A stretch of 64,000 nucleotides of DNA from Phormidium tenue FACHB-886 (GTDB taxonomy: Bacteria > Cyanobacteriota > Cyanobacteriia > Elainellales > Elainellaceae). The position numbers and the translations under genes were made by a program. The notes below the pieces were generated by a model. The model saw only the letters and a program-made list of their open reading frames with translations. It ran no database searches and was not told the origin of the DNA. The stretch covers positions 62,001-126,000 of the forward strand of contig NZ_JACXWX010000006.1 in the NCBI RefSeq assembly GCF_014764505.1, in the 5' to 3' direction. This document shows positions 25,669 through 34,070 of this stretch, piece after piece. The number at the start of each line of letters is the position of its first letter. Within the stretch, counting starts at the first letter, position 1.

Positions 25669-26118
25669 TTAGATTGGCAGCAGTGATCGCTGGCAGCTTG
25701 GGCAGATGGCATGGATGGTGAGCTGGCAGTCTAGCAGGTGATAGCCTTCTTTTTGAGCTGTTTTTGCTCCCATCTTGAGAATAGAGTCGTTCTTGAACTC
25801 GATCGTTTTGTTGCAGCGCACACAGATCAAATGATGATGATGGTGCGGCGAGGGCTGGTTAATTTCGTAGTGTTTGTGCCCCTCTGCTAGCTCTAGTTCG
25901 CGCAAAATGCCCATGCGCGACATCAGCTTGAGGTTGCGATAGATCGTGGAAAGGCTAATCGGCTCACCCTCATCTTGCAGCATCACGTGCAAATCTTCTG
26001 CACTGAGGTGGCGCCCTTCTGGAAGGTTTTGAAAAATCTGCAGGATAGTCTCTCGCTGGGGCGTTAGCCGCCATCCGCGCTCGTTGAGTTCAGCCTTGAG
26101 GGAAGTTACTGAGTACAT
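25669..26118 (-). CDS. fur: Fur family metalloregulator (FurA-like)
   Basis: 149 residues. The winged-helix part (RGWRLTPQRETILQIFQNLP, then ISLSTIYRNLKLMSRMGIL) is followed by the metal-binding half with HHHHHLICVRC and CPSC, the two CxxC pairs of the structural zinc site. The overall sequence looks closest to my memory of cyanobacterial FurA, the iron regulator, rather than Zur or PerR, but the paralogues are similar and only alignment can decide. It is convergent with the KaiB-domain gene (34 bases between stops). A Fur box was not identified. Confidence 0.85.
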   Translation of the reverse strand: MYSVTSLKAELNERGWRLTPQRETILQIFQNLPEGRHLSAEDLHVMLQDEGEPISLSTIYRNLKLMSRMGILRELELAEGHKHYEINQPSPHHHHHLICVRCNKTIEFKNDSILKMGAKTAQKEGYHLLDCQLTIHAICPSCQRSLLPI

Positions 26119-26543
26119 TACGCCACCGCCTTTCTCAACAATGCGATCTTAATGAGAAGGATACACGACTATCTTAGCGATTTTCAAGAGGAATGGGTTG
26201 TTGAGAATAACTCTGAAGAATATTTGCGCTAGTGCAGTCCAGCAATTCCGCTTTTACTAGAGGCTAGAGCCTGAAATGCCGCTTGAAGATCGCTAACTCA
26301 ACCCTAGTAAAGTCGCTGGTGATTTGCTTGATAGATGAGAAGTCCTTGCAGTTCAACTGAAATTGTAATGAATCGCAATGGGGACGGCTGCAGCACCCTG
26401 GTCTAAATTTTGGGTAGCTCTAAAGCTTCTGTGAGGGCTGGACTACGCCCGCAAAACTTCAACCCCATCCCACTACTTAGATTTCAAGAAATGAAATTGC
26501 GTTAAGTTGAAAGACAGAATTCAGTTAAAAAGGACAACGGGCT
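26119..26543. other. Divergent promoter region, fur / riboflavin synthase
   Basis: 425 bases with no gene. It must contain both promoters. AT-rich with short imperfect symmetries only (for example CAGTTCAACTG near 26350). No FMN-riboswitch-like conserved stems could be recognised upstream of the riboflavin gene. Confidence 0.5.
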
Positions 26544-27236
26544 GTGTTTACTGGATTGGTGCGGGCTGTGGGAACACTGCGCCCCTTGAGCGCGAACTCG
26601 ATGCGGATCGAGTGTGGGACGATTGCCGCCGCTCAGATTTTGCCTAACTTAGAGCTGGGCGATAGTGTTGCGGTTGATGGCGTTTGCCTGACGGTCACTG
26701 AGATTCTGCCGCAGGGCTTTACTGCTGATGTTTCTCCTGAAACCCTCGATCGCACGACGCTGGGGCGGCAGTCTGAGCTGACCTATGTGAACCTGGAACC
26801 CTCGCTGCAGGTAGGCAGCAAGATTGGAGGACATTTTGTCACAGGGCATATTGATGGCACAGGCTATCTAGAGAGCGCAGTCCAAACTGAAATTTCGTGG
26901 GAGATGAGCTTTCGGGTTGGGGACGCACGAGTGGCACGCTACATCGTGCCTAAAGGCAGCGTGACTGTGAATGGCGTTAGCCTGACGGTGGCAGAATGTA
27001 CTTCAACCGGTAACTGGTTCAAAGTTGCAGTAATTCCGGTAACCTATGCCGAAACCAATTTGCACTATCTCCAGCCCGGTAGTCCGGTCAACTTGGAAGG
27101 GGATGTGCTGGGTAAGTACGTTGAGAAATTTCTGCGGCTCGGAGCTAATCCAGAGGCGATCGCCGATCTAGAAGCGCTGATCCAACCGAGCAACGAACTT
27201 ACCCCTGCATTTTTGGCAGAGCATGGATATCTGTAG
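26544..27236 (+). CDS. ribE: Riboflavin synthase, alpha subunit
   Basis: 230 residues, the normal length. It dismutates two 6,7-dimethyl-8-ribityllumazine into riboflavin and a pyrimidinedione. The start MFTGLVRAVGTL is diagnostic, and the two homologous lumazine-binding barrels are visible: SVAVDGVCLTVTEI with GGHFVTGHIDGTG in the first, and SVTVNGVSLTVAEC in the second. The start codon is GTG at 26544, preceded by AAGGA. The stop codon is the beginning of a 14-bp tandem repeat. Confidence 0.95.
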   Translation: MFTGLVRAVGTLRPLSANSMRIECGTIAAAQILPNLELGDSVAVDGVCLTVTEILPQGFTADVSPETLDRTTLGRQSELTYVNLEPSLQVGSKIGGHFVTGHIDGTGYLESAVQTEISWEMSFRVGDARVARYIVPKGSVTVNGVSLTVAECTSTGNWFKVAVIPVTYAETNLHYLQPGSPVNLEGDVLGKYVEKFLRLGANPEAIADLEALIQPSNELTPAFLAEHGYL

Positions 27237-27275
27237 CAATTCTGAACTAGCAATTCTGATGTAGCAATTCTGAAC
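27234..27275. repeat. 14-bp tandem repeat, 3 copies, starting at a stop codon
   Basis: TAGCAATTCTGAAC at 27234-27247, a 13-base variant at 27248-27260 and TAGCAATTCTGAAC at 27262-27275. The first TAG is the stop codon of riboflavin synthase. Confidence 0.9.
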
Positions 27276-27341
27276 GCTGAAAACTGCTCGCCTAAACTTC
27301 TATTTTTTTACAAAACGACTCATTCTACAGGACGCTCAGCT

Positions 27342-29279
27342 ATGACCCGCTTGCAATCCCCTTACGGCTCCTGGAAATCTCCGATTACGTCTGACCTGAT
27401 CGTGGCTGGCACCGTCCGCCTAGGTGAATTGGAGCTAGACGGTGACACGATCTACTGGAGTGAGGGACGACCGTCAGAGGGAGGACGTAATGTGGTTGTC
27501 AGCTGTACTGCGGATGGGCAGACCCGCGACATCACTCCCCCGCCCTTCAATGTCCGCACCCGTGTCCACGAGTACGGCGGCGGTGCCTATCTAGTAGCTG
27601 ATGGCGTCATCTATTTCTGCAACTTTGTTGACCAGCGCCTGTATCGGCAGCCGATCGACCGTGATCCGCTGCCGCTGACGCCCGAAGCTAACTTTCGCTA
27701 CGCGGATGCCGTGCTGGATCGATCGCGCGATCGTTTAATTTGCGTGCGGGAAGACCACACGGGCGATGGGGAGCCTGTAAATGCGATCGTGGCAGTCTCG
27801 TTTGCCGACCCAACTCAACTGGATAGCGGCACCGTTTTGGTTTCGGGCAGCGACTTTTATGCATCGGCTCGTCTTAGTCCAGATGGATCGCGCCTCTGCT
27901 GGCTGTGCTGGAATCATCCCAATATGCCTTGGGATGGCACGACGCTCTGGGTGGCAACGGTGCAGGCAGATGGAACGTTGGTGGATGCTCAGCAAATTGC
28001 AGGTGGCATTACTGAGTCGATCTTTCAGCCGGAGTGGTCGCCGGATGGCAGGCTGTATTTTGTAAGCGATCGGACGGGCTGGTGGAATTTGTATCGCTGG
28101 AGCGTGGGCGGGGCGATCGAGCCGCTTTGCCCTAAATCTGCTGAGTTTGGCTTGCCGCAGTGGGTGTTTGGCATGACGACCTATGGGATCGAATCTGCCG
28201 ATCGCTTGGTCTGTACTTATGTAGAGGCAGGGGTTCAGCATTTGGCAAGGCTGGATTTACAGACCCTGGAACTTAGCGAGATTGAAACGCCTTATTCGGC
28301 GATCGGTGGCTTAAAAGTGGGGGCTGGCGTAGCGGCGTTAATTGGTGGTTCGGCAACACAGCCCAGTGCGCTCGCCCGTCTGGATTTGCAAACGGGAGAT
28401 ATTGTAGAACTGCGTCGCTCTAGCGATCTGACGGTCGATCCAGGCTATCTTTCAACGCCAGAGGTAATTGAGTTCCCGACAGAAAATGGACAGACTGCCT
28501 ATGCCTTTTTCTATGCGCCTCAAAATCAAGACTATGAAGCTCCTGCCGATCAGCGTCCGCCGCTGTTGGTGAAAAGCCATGGCGGACCGACGGCTGCCAC
28601 TTCTGCGACCTTTAATCCTGGCATTCAATATTGGACGAGCCGTGGGATTGCTGTGCTGGATGTCAACTATGGCGGCAGCACGGGTTATGGTCGGGCTTAC
28701 CGAGAGCGGCTGAAGGGCAAGTGGGGCATTGTAGACGTAGATGATTGCGCCAACGGCGCCAAGTATCTGGTGGAGCAAGGGCGCGTGGATGGCGATCGTC
28801 TCTGCATTGACGGCGGCAGTGCAGGTGGCTACACCACTCTAGCCGCACTAACTTTCCGTAATGTGTTTAAGGCGGGAGCTAGCTTTTATGGAGTCAGCGA
28901 TCTAGAAGCGCTGGCTCGCGACACGCATAAGTTTGAGTCGCGCTATCTAGACGGCTTGATTGGCAAATATCCAGAAGAGCGGTCCATTTATACGGAGCGA
29001 TCGCCCATCTATGCGGTCGATCGCCTCTCTTGCCCGATCATCTTTTTCCAAGGGGATGAAGACAAGATCGTGCCGCCCAACCAAGCGGAGATGATGGTAG
29101 ATGCGCTCAAAGCCAAAGGATTACCCGTTGCTTATGTGCTGTATGAGGGAGAACAGCACGGTTTCCGCAAGGCAGAGAACATCAAACGAACTTTGGATGG
29201 CGAGCTGTATTTCTATTCCAGAGTGTTTGGCTTTGAGCTGGCGGATGCGGTTGAGCCAGTGGCGATCGAGAACTTATAG
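27342..29279 (+). CDS. S9 family serine peptidase (prolyl oligopeptidase type)
   Basis: 645 residues. The N-terminal ~380 residues are a beta propeller with repeated strand motifs ([36 protein letters not shown]). The C-terminal alpha/beta hydrolase carries the nucleophile in [15 protein letters not shown], the acid in [18 protein letters not shown] and the His in [13 protein letters not shown]. It should be an acylaminoacyl- or dipeptidyl-peptidase acting on short peptides; no signal peptide, so cytoplasmic. The length is typical. Weak coupling to ribE upstream (105 bases with the tandem repeat between). Confidence 0.92.
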   Translation: MTRLQSPYGSWKSPITSDLIVAGTVRLGELELDGDTIYWSEGRPSEGGRNVVVSCTADGQTRDITPPPFNVRTRVHEYGGGAYLVADGVIYFCNFVDQRLYRQPIDRDPLPLTPEANFRYADAVLDRSRDRLICVREDHTGDGEPVNAIVAVSFADPTQLDSGTVLVSGSDFYASARLSPDGSRLCWLCWNHPNMPWDGTTLWVATVQADGTLVDAQQIAGGITESIFQPEWSPDGRLYFVSDRTGWWNLYRWSVGGAIEPLCPKSAEFGLPQWVFGMTTYGIESADRLVCTYVEAGVQHLARLDLQTLELSEIETPYSAIGGLKVGAGVAALIGGSATQPSALARLDLQTGDIVELRRSSDLTVDPGYLSTPEVIEFPTENGQTAYAFFYAPQNQDYEAPADQRPPLLVKSHGGPTAATSATFNPGIQYWTSRGIAVLDVNYGGSTGYGRAYRERLKGKWGIVDVDDCANGAKYLVEQGRVDGDRLCIDGGSAGGYTTLAALTFRNVFKAGASFYGVSDLEALARDTHKFESRYLDGLIGKYPEERSIYTERSPIYAVDRLSCPIIFFQGDEDKIVPPNQAEMMVDALKAKGLPVAYVLYEGEQHGFRKAENIKRTLDGELYFYSRVFGFELADAVEPVAIENL

Positions 29280-29403
29280 CATCTGCGCTTCTTTCTGCAT
29301 CTGCTGTAGCTGAAGGAACTGTGCCAGCAGGTTGTGGAGCAGCAGATGTAACGGATGCATCTGGCTAGTGTAAGTTGGAGTTAAGGCTTATTTTGACTTC
29401 ATT

Positions 29404-30255
29404 ATGACTCCGGCGGTTTGTCTCCAAAACGTTCACAAGGTTTATAACAACATCCCTGTTGTTACCGATCTCTCCCTTGTCATTCCGCCCGGAGAAGTCT
29501 TCGGACTTCTAGGACCCAACGGCGCAGGTAAATCCACAACTATTCGAATGCTAACCACCTTGACCCAGCCAACTCAAGGGCAAATTGTTGTGGCAGGCTA
29601 CGATGCGCTCAAACAGCCTGTTCGCGTTAAGCAGCAGATCGGCGTGGTGCTGCAGCAGACCAGCGTGGACATGGACCTGACCGTCTGGGAAAACATGGAA
29701 TTCCACGGACGGATGCACCATATTCCCAGCCGCAGTCGTCAGAAAGAAATTAGTCGCTGGCTCGACTATGTAGAGCTTGCCGATCGCCGCGATGAGCTGG
29801 TGAAAACCCTCTCTGGCGGCATGAAGCGGCGGCTGCAGATCGCCCGTGCCCTGCTGCACCAGCCGCAAATTCTGTTTCTGGATGAACCGACTGTTGGGCT
29901 TGATCCGCAAACTCGCCGTCGCCTTTGGGAAATCATAAAAGGTTTGAATCAGCAGGGCATGACCATTCTGCTGACCACGCACTATATGGAAGAAGTTGAG
30001 TATCTCTGCAACCGCATTGGCATTATGGACAGCGGTAAGCTGATCGAACTCGGCACCCTCGAAGATTTCCGCCGCACCTATGGCGAAGGTTTGCTGATGC
30101 AGCAAAACGGCGATCGCTGGGACTACAAATTCTTCCCTAGCGTCAGTGATGCTAAAGCCTACCTGGAGCAGCAGCCTGATAAAACTGGCATGATGGTTCG
30201 TCCTTCTAACCTGGAAGATATTTTTGTGGAGCTGACGGGTCGGAATTTGGATTGA
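29404..30255 (+). CDS. ABC transporter ATP-binding protein (DrrA-like)
   Basis: 283 residues. The nucleotide-binding domain is complete: Walker A GLLGPNGAGKSTTIRML, Q-loop VVLQQTSVDMDL, signature TLSGGMKRRLQIARAL, Walker B ILFLDEPTVGLDPQT, and switch His LLTTHYMEEVEYL. The C-terminal extension (SNLEDIFVELTGRNLD) is the ending of drug/lipid exporters of the DrrA class, which pair with a DrrB-type permease. No permease gene is next to it; the following gene is scpB. Its partner is presumably elsewhere. Substrate unknown. Confidence 0.92.
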   Translation: MTPAVCLQNVHKVYNNIPVVTDLSLVIPPGEVFGLLGPNGAGKSTTIRMLTTLTQPTQGQIVVAGYDALKQPVRVKQQIGVVLQQTSVDMDLTVWENMEFHGRMHHIPSRSRQKEISRWLDYVELADRRDELVKTLSGGMKRRLQIARALLHQPQILFLDEPTVGLDPQTRRRLWEIIKGLNQQGMTILLTTHYMEEVEYLCNRIGIMDSGKLIELGTLEDFRRTYGEGLLMQQNGDRWDYKFFPSVSDAKAYLEQQPDKTGMMVRPSNLEDIFVELTGRNLD

Positions 30256-30400
30256 GACTAGCAGTCTGTAGGGCACTTGGCAGGGTGACAATCGGTAGAG
30301 CCTGCTTCCAGCGCAGGCGATGTATTGCGATCGCTAAAATTCCGCTATACTCTCTGTCATTTCCAATCGTTCTACTCCAACTCCATTCATCTTTGTCAAC

Positions 30401-30880
30401 ATGTCCGTGCTTGCCTGCAAAATTGAAGCCATTCTTTATCTCAAGGCGCAACCCCTGCCGATCGCCAAGCTTGCCGAATATGCTCGCTGCGATCGAGTCC
30501 AGGTTAAAGAAGGGCTGCAGGAGCTAATCAGAAACTATGCACAGCGGGAGACCGCCTTGGAGATTGTGGAGACTGCCGATGGCTACTGTTTACAGCTCCG
30601 TGAGCCGTTTCAGGAGCTGGTGCAGTCTTTGATACCTGTAGATCTAGGCGTGGGGGCGCTACGGACTCTAGCAGCGATCGCCCTAAAAGGCTCGATTACC
30701 CAGCCTGATTTGATCGAGCTGCGGGGGTCGGGCGCGTATGATCATGTAAAAGAGCTGGTAGAGCTGGGTTTTGTGCGAAAACGGCGGCAGTCAGATGGGC
30801 GATCATACTGGCTCCAGGTGACTGATAAGTTTTACCAATACTTCCAGGTTGACAAACTTCCCCAACCTTCGGATGCCTAG
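30401..30880 (+). CDS. scpB: Segregation and condensation protein ScpB
   Basis: 159 residues. ScpB is the winged-helix kleisin-interacting subunit of the SMC-ScpA-ScpB condensin. Two winged-helix domains are visible: KIEAILYLKAQPLPIAKLAE opens the first, and AALRTLAAIALKGSITQPDL-like sequence (ALRTLAAIALKGSITQPDLI) with RGSGAYDHVKELVELGFVRK forms the second. The length is at the short end for the family. scpA and smc are not nearby. Confidence 0.88.
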   Translation: MSVLACKIEAILYLKAQPLPIAKLAEYARCDRVQVKEGLQELIRNYAQRETALEIVETADGYCLQLREPFQELVQSLIPVDLGVGALRTLAAIALKGSITQPDLIELRGSGAYDHVKELVELGFVRKRRQSDGRSYWLQVTDKFYQYFQVDKLPQPSDA

Positions 30881-31014
30881 TAATTACTCGTATTGCTGGC
30901 AGCGATCGGGGCTTGTCTTAGCAGTTCCCGTTGAGAACACGGGTCACAGGATGAGATAGAAATGTCACAATGGAGAGAATTGACCGAAATGAAGTTTTGA
31001 ACATTGAGGCTGCC

Positions 31015-31380
31015 ATGGTGTTTAACCCTGACAATTTGGATTTCTTCAATAGCGAAGTTGAAGAGGGTCAGGCAAATCAACTATTGAAGTACCTTCAGCA
31101 TCAGTCCCCAGAGGTTTTGGCAACGGTCGCCCGCTCTGTCAGCCCTGAGATTAAGCAAATTATCTCGCAAAATGTGCAAGGGTTGGTAGGTTTTTTGCCC
31201 TCTGAGTCATTTAGCGTTCAGGTTTCCACCGATCGCGAAAATCTAGCAAGCCTGCTGGCATCTGCCATGATGACAGGCTATTTTCTGCGGCGGATGGAAC
31301 AGCGGATGGAGTTGGAAAGCAGTATTAGTGGCTCTTTTTCCTTAGGGCAAGAGGCAGACTCATCCAACGGCGAAGGCTGA
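31015..31380 (+). CDS. DUF760 domain protein
   Basis: 121 residues from ATG 31015 (MVFNPDNLDFFNSEVEEGQ), which has GAGG 6 bases upstream; another in-frame ATG at 30970 would add 15 residues. The block LLKYLQHQSPEVLATVARSV with the later LASLLASAMMTGYFLRRMEQ is the DUF760 pattern, found in cyanobacteria and chloroplasts. The function in cyanobacteria is unknown. A strong hairpin separates it from the convergent protease gene. Confidence 0.85.
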   Translation: MVFNPDNLDFFNSEVEEGQANQLLKYLQHQSPEVLATVARSVSPEIKQIISQNVQGLVGFLPSESFSVQVSTDRENLASLLASAMMTGYFLRRMEQRMELESSISGSFSLGQEADSSNGEG

Positions 31381-31401
31381 GCGCAGCCCAAATTTTTACT
31401 T

Positions 31402-31428
31402 GAAGAGGGCGGCATTACCGCCCTCTTC
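31402..31428. terminator. Stem-loop between convergent genes
   Basis: GAAGAGGGCGG (31402-31412) pairs with CCGCCCTCTTC (31418-31428) over 5 bases. It sits 22 bases past the DUF760 stop and 18 bases past the protease stop on the other strand. The plus-strand T tract is weak (GCCTATTTG). Confidence 0.75.
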
Positions 31429-31445
31429 GCCTATTTGCCTGACCA

Positions 31446-32639
31446 CTAGCCTGTTGCCTCAGCCGGAAACGCAGTAGGACGAACTTGCAGCACCTGAGTT
31501 TGGTTGCTGCGTTGGACTTCTATTGGCATCGCTTCACCAATTTGGCTAGATTCTACCTGCGTCTGTACGTCGGCTGCACTGTTTACGGCAACGTTGTTTA
31601 CTTTGCGGATAATATCGCCAGCCTGCATTCCAGCCGTTGCCGCGGGCGCATTGGGCAGCACTTTCACCACCAATACGCCCGAATCTGCAGTGACTTGCAG
31701 CTTCAGCTCTGGCTCCTGATTGACCTGATCGCGGATGTCTGGGGTTAGATCTACCATCTCAATGCCTAGGAAAGGATGGTCTACCTTGCCTGTGGCAAAG
31801 AGCTGCTGCGCGACTCGCTTCCCGGTGGCGATCGGAATGGCAAAGCCCAACCCCTGAGCATTTGCCCGAATTGCAGTGTTGATGCCGATCACTTCACCGC
31901 GATCGTTGAGCAGGGGTCCGCCGGAGTTGCCAGGGTTAATGGCAGCATCTGTTTGAATAAACTGCACGCGGCGATCGGGAACGCCGACTTGAGAGCTAGA
32001 GCGACCTGTTGCGCTGATAATGCCTGCAGTCACAGTGTTGTCTAGCCCTAGCGGATTGCCAATGGCGATCGCCCACTGCCCCGGCAAAATTTTGCTAGAG
32101 TCTCCTAGCGGCACGACTGGCAGCCCAGTCGATTCAATTTTGACGGCTGCCACATCAGTGACGGGATCAACGCCAATGACTCTACCCTCAAAGCTCCGAC
32201 CATCTTTGAGCGTTACCGTGACCCGATCAGCCCCTTCAACAACGTGGGCATTGGTGATCACTTGCCCTGTGGTGTTGATGATAAAGCCTGACCCTGTGCC
32301 TTGCTCGACATGCTCTGGAGCAGGTGCTTCATCACCAAAAAAGCGTCTGAAAAAGGGATTGTCAAATTCTAGTGAACGGTTGCCCACCGTGCGAGAGGAA
32401 TCAATCCGGACGACCGCTGCCCCCACTTTTTCGACGGCTGCCGCAATAAAGTTAGAGGGATTAGCAGCTGGGGCTTCTGTGGGGGTTGCTTCCACGCTGC
32501 GATAGGCGATCGGCGCGGGTGGCACTACTTCTGGGGCTAAGTTTTGTGAATTGAAATAGGCATTTGCTGCTAAGCCTACTCCACCTCCGAAGGCTAGAAG
32601 TCCCACGTAAGTTGCGAGTTGCTTAAAAGAGAAGCTCAT
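31446..32639 (-). CDS. HtrA/Deg family serine endoprotease
   Basis: 397 residues. An N-terminal hydrophobic segment (8-28) is a membrane anchor or uncleaved signal. The trypsin-like domain has the full triad: His132 in TNAHVVEGAD, Asp162 in DPVTDVAAVKI and Ser239 in AAINPGNSGGPLL. One C-terminal PDZ domain follows (from ~290, GVLVVKVLPNAPAATAGMQA). It corresponds to the HhoA/HhoB/HtrA group of cyanobacteria, which degrade or refold damaged proteins in the periplasm and thylakoid lumen under light and heat stress. Which of the three paralogues is not decided. Confidence 0.93.
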   Translation of the reverse strand: MSFSFKQLATYVGLLAFGGGVGLAANAYFNSQNLAPEVVPPAPIAYRSVEATPTEAPAANPSNFIAAAVEKVGAAVVRIDSSRTVGNRSLEFDNPFFRRFFGDEAPAPEHVEQGTGSGFIINTTGQVITNAHVVEGADRVTVTLKDGRSFEGRVIGVDPVTDVAAVKIESTGLPVVPLGDSSKILPGQWAIAIGNPLGLDNTVTAGIISATGRSSSQVGVPDRRVQFIQTDAAINPGNSGGPLLNDRGEVIGINTAIRANAQGLGFAIPIATGKRVAQQLFATGKVDHPFLGIEMVDLTPDIRDQVNQEPELKLQVTADSGVLVVKVLPNAPAATAGMQAGDIIRKVNNVAVNSAADVQTQVESSQIGEAMPIEVQRSNQTQVLQVRPTAFPAEATG

Positions 32640-33085
32640 ACAGTTTTGAGTGGCGGCGATTGGCAGGGTCGAGAGATGGACTAAGAGACGACTTTGATTC
32701 AGGTTATTTGAGCAGGCGGTGAGTTATTTGAGCAGGTGATGAATAGCGGTAGTGTTCCCCAGTGTGGCTTCTGCCTAAGCCGAGCGATCGAACTTCTATA
32801 GCCACTCTAAGCGTCAGTAGAGTCTGACCTGTAATAGCTGGTTAAGCCAGAGATTGCACAACCATTCGGATAGTAAATACGCTAGATTCAATCTACTAAA
32901 TTCTTATAGGAATAAACCTGGAATTTTGGAACTTGAGATGAAATCTTCAGTAGTGGGCAACAGTGGGCTAGTGCATCTCACCTTGCCAGAACCTGACAAA
33001 CTCTTGCTGGTCTCCAACTTCAGCAAGATTGCACTCAAATCCGTTTAGATTTCCTTTAAAACAATTAGTTAATTGTGCTTTTGCA
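32640..33085. other. Divergent promoter region of protease and LysM protein
   Basis: 446 bases with no supported gene. A near-exact direct repeat of GTTATTTGAGCAGG lies at 32703-32716 and 32723-32736, 20 bases apart and 64-97 bases upstream of the protease start, so it could be a pair of regulator sites or another slippage duplication. A short open frame at 32854-33048 has no family signs. Confidence 0.5.
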
Positions 33086-34003
33086 ATGAATCAGCGGTTT
33101 CTCTCTACAGCTTTAACCTTGGTTGGGGTGTGTTTTGTCACCGCGATCGATCTGCTGCCTGCAGTGGCACAATCCAGCTCCACCTCACCCGCCAACGGAA
33201 CGATGTGTCCTGCGCCTGCCCTCTCGCGAGTGGCTCGCCACCGCATCCAGTCGGGTGAGACGATTGTCAGCATTGCCCAGCAATACGACTTGATCCCAGC
33301 AACGCTGCTGGGTTTCAATCCAGTCCTGCGAAATGGCAACGCTCCTGTGGGCACAGAAATCAACATTCCACCCTACAACGGGGTTCGGGTGGATGTGCCT
33401 TCTGGCAGCACTTGGCGCGATGTTGCTCGCAGCTACAACGTCCGAGCGGATGTGCTGTTTGAGATTAACGGCTGTCAGGAAGCTCCCAATGTAGTGTTTG
33501 TGCCTGGGGTCAATTGGTCGCCTCAACCTGCCACTCCAGCCAGCGCTGGCAGCGATCCGCTCAACCGCTATCCGCTTCCTGCTGCCGCCACCGTTTTGCG
33601 GGGCTATGGCTGGCAGTTAGATGGAACCAGCGGGCAAGTGGTGTTCAATAGCGGCATCGATCTAGAAGCCCCTGCCGGAACAGCAGTGTTGGCAACGGGG
33701 GCAGGTACAATCGCCTTTGCCGCTGAGCAAGGCAACTACGGCAAGCTCGTTGTGATTAACCACAGCCAAGGCTTACAGACTCGCTATGCCCAGCTAGAGA
33801 GCATTAATGTTCAGGTGGGACAGCAGGTGCAGGCAGGCGATCGCATAGGCACAGTTGGTGCAACGGGAGCCGTGTCCAGTCCGCGTCTGCATTTTGAGGT
33901 CCGCACCAATTCTGATCTGGGTTGGGTGGCGCAAGATCCGGGAACCTACGTTACCGAGCTGAAGGGAGCAGAACGCACAAGGCGAGCGGCAACTGAGCAG
34001 TAA
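33086..34003 (+). CDS. LysM protein with degenerate M23 domain
   Basis: 305 residues from ATG 33086 (MNQRFLSTALTLVGVCFVTA, a signal peptide ending near AVAQS). Two LysM-like modules (RIQSGETIVSIAQQYDLIP and VPSGSTWRDVARSYNVRAD) should bind peptidoglycan. The M23 fold (residues 165-285) is recognisable, but the first zinc ligand is Asn188 (NSGID rather than HxxxD), the catalytic His of the YAHL motif is Gln236 and the first His of HxH is Arg267 (RLHFEVR); Asp192 and His269 remain. It is thus probably a non-catalytic NlpD/EnvC-like regulator of wall amidases; that role is inference. Confidence 0.88.
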   Translation: MNQRFLSTALTLVGVCFVTAIDLLPAVAQSSSTSPANGTMCPAPALSRVARHRIQSGETIVSIAQQYDLIPATLLGFNPVLRNGNAPVGTEINIPPYNGVRVDVPSGSTWRDVARSYNVRADVLFEINGCQEAPNVVFVPGVNWSPQPATPASAGSDPLNRYPLPAAATVLRGYGWQLDGTSGQVVFNSGIDLEAPAGTAVLATGAGTIAFAAEQGNYGKLVVINHSQGLQTRYAQLESINVQVGQQVQAGDRIGTVGATGAVSSPRLHFEVRTNSDLGWVAQDPGTYVTELKGAERTRRAATEQ

Positions 34004-34070
34004 AGCTGCTGCACCGGGTGCATCTGAGTCAAAGCAAAGCCAAAGCAAACAAAGCAGGCTGGAATAGCGC

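Noticed and set aside
26119-26543. FMN riboswitch ahead of riboflavin synthase
   Set aside because: I could not find the conserved helices of an RFN element by eye; such elements are also not usual in cyanobacteria.
27735-28241. 168-codon minus-strand open frame
   Set aside because: Antisense to the S9 peptidase beta-propeller region and without family signs.
29551-30291. 246-codon minus-strand open frame
   Set aside because: Antisense to the complete ABC ATPase gene.
32020-32505. 161-codon plus-strand frame with Ser/Thr-rich sequence
   Set aside because: Antisense to the HtrA/Deg catalytic domain; composition follows from the codons of the real gene.
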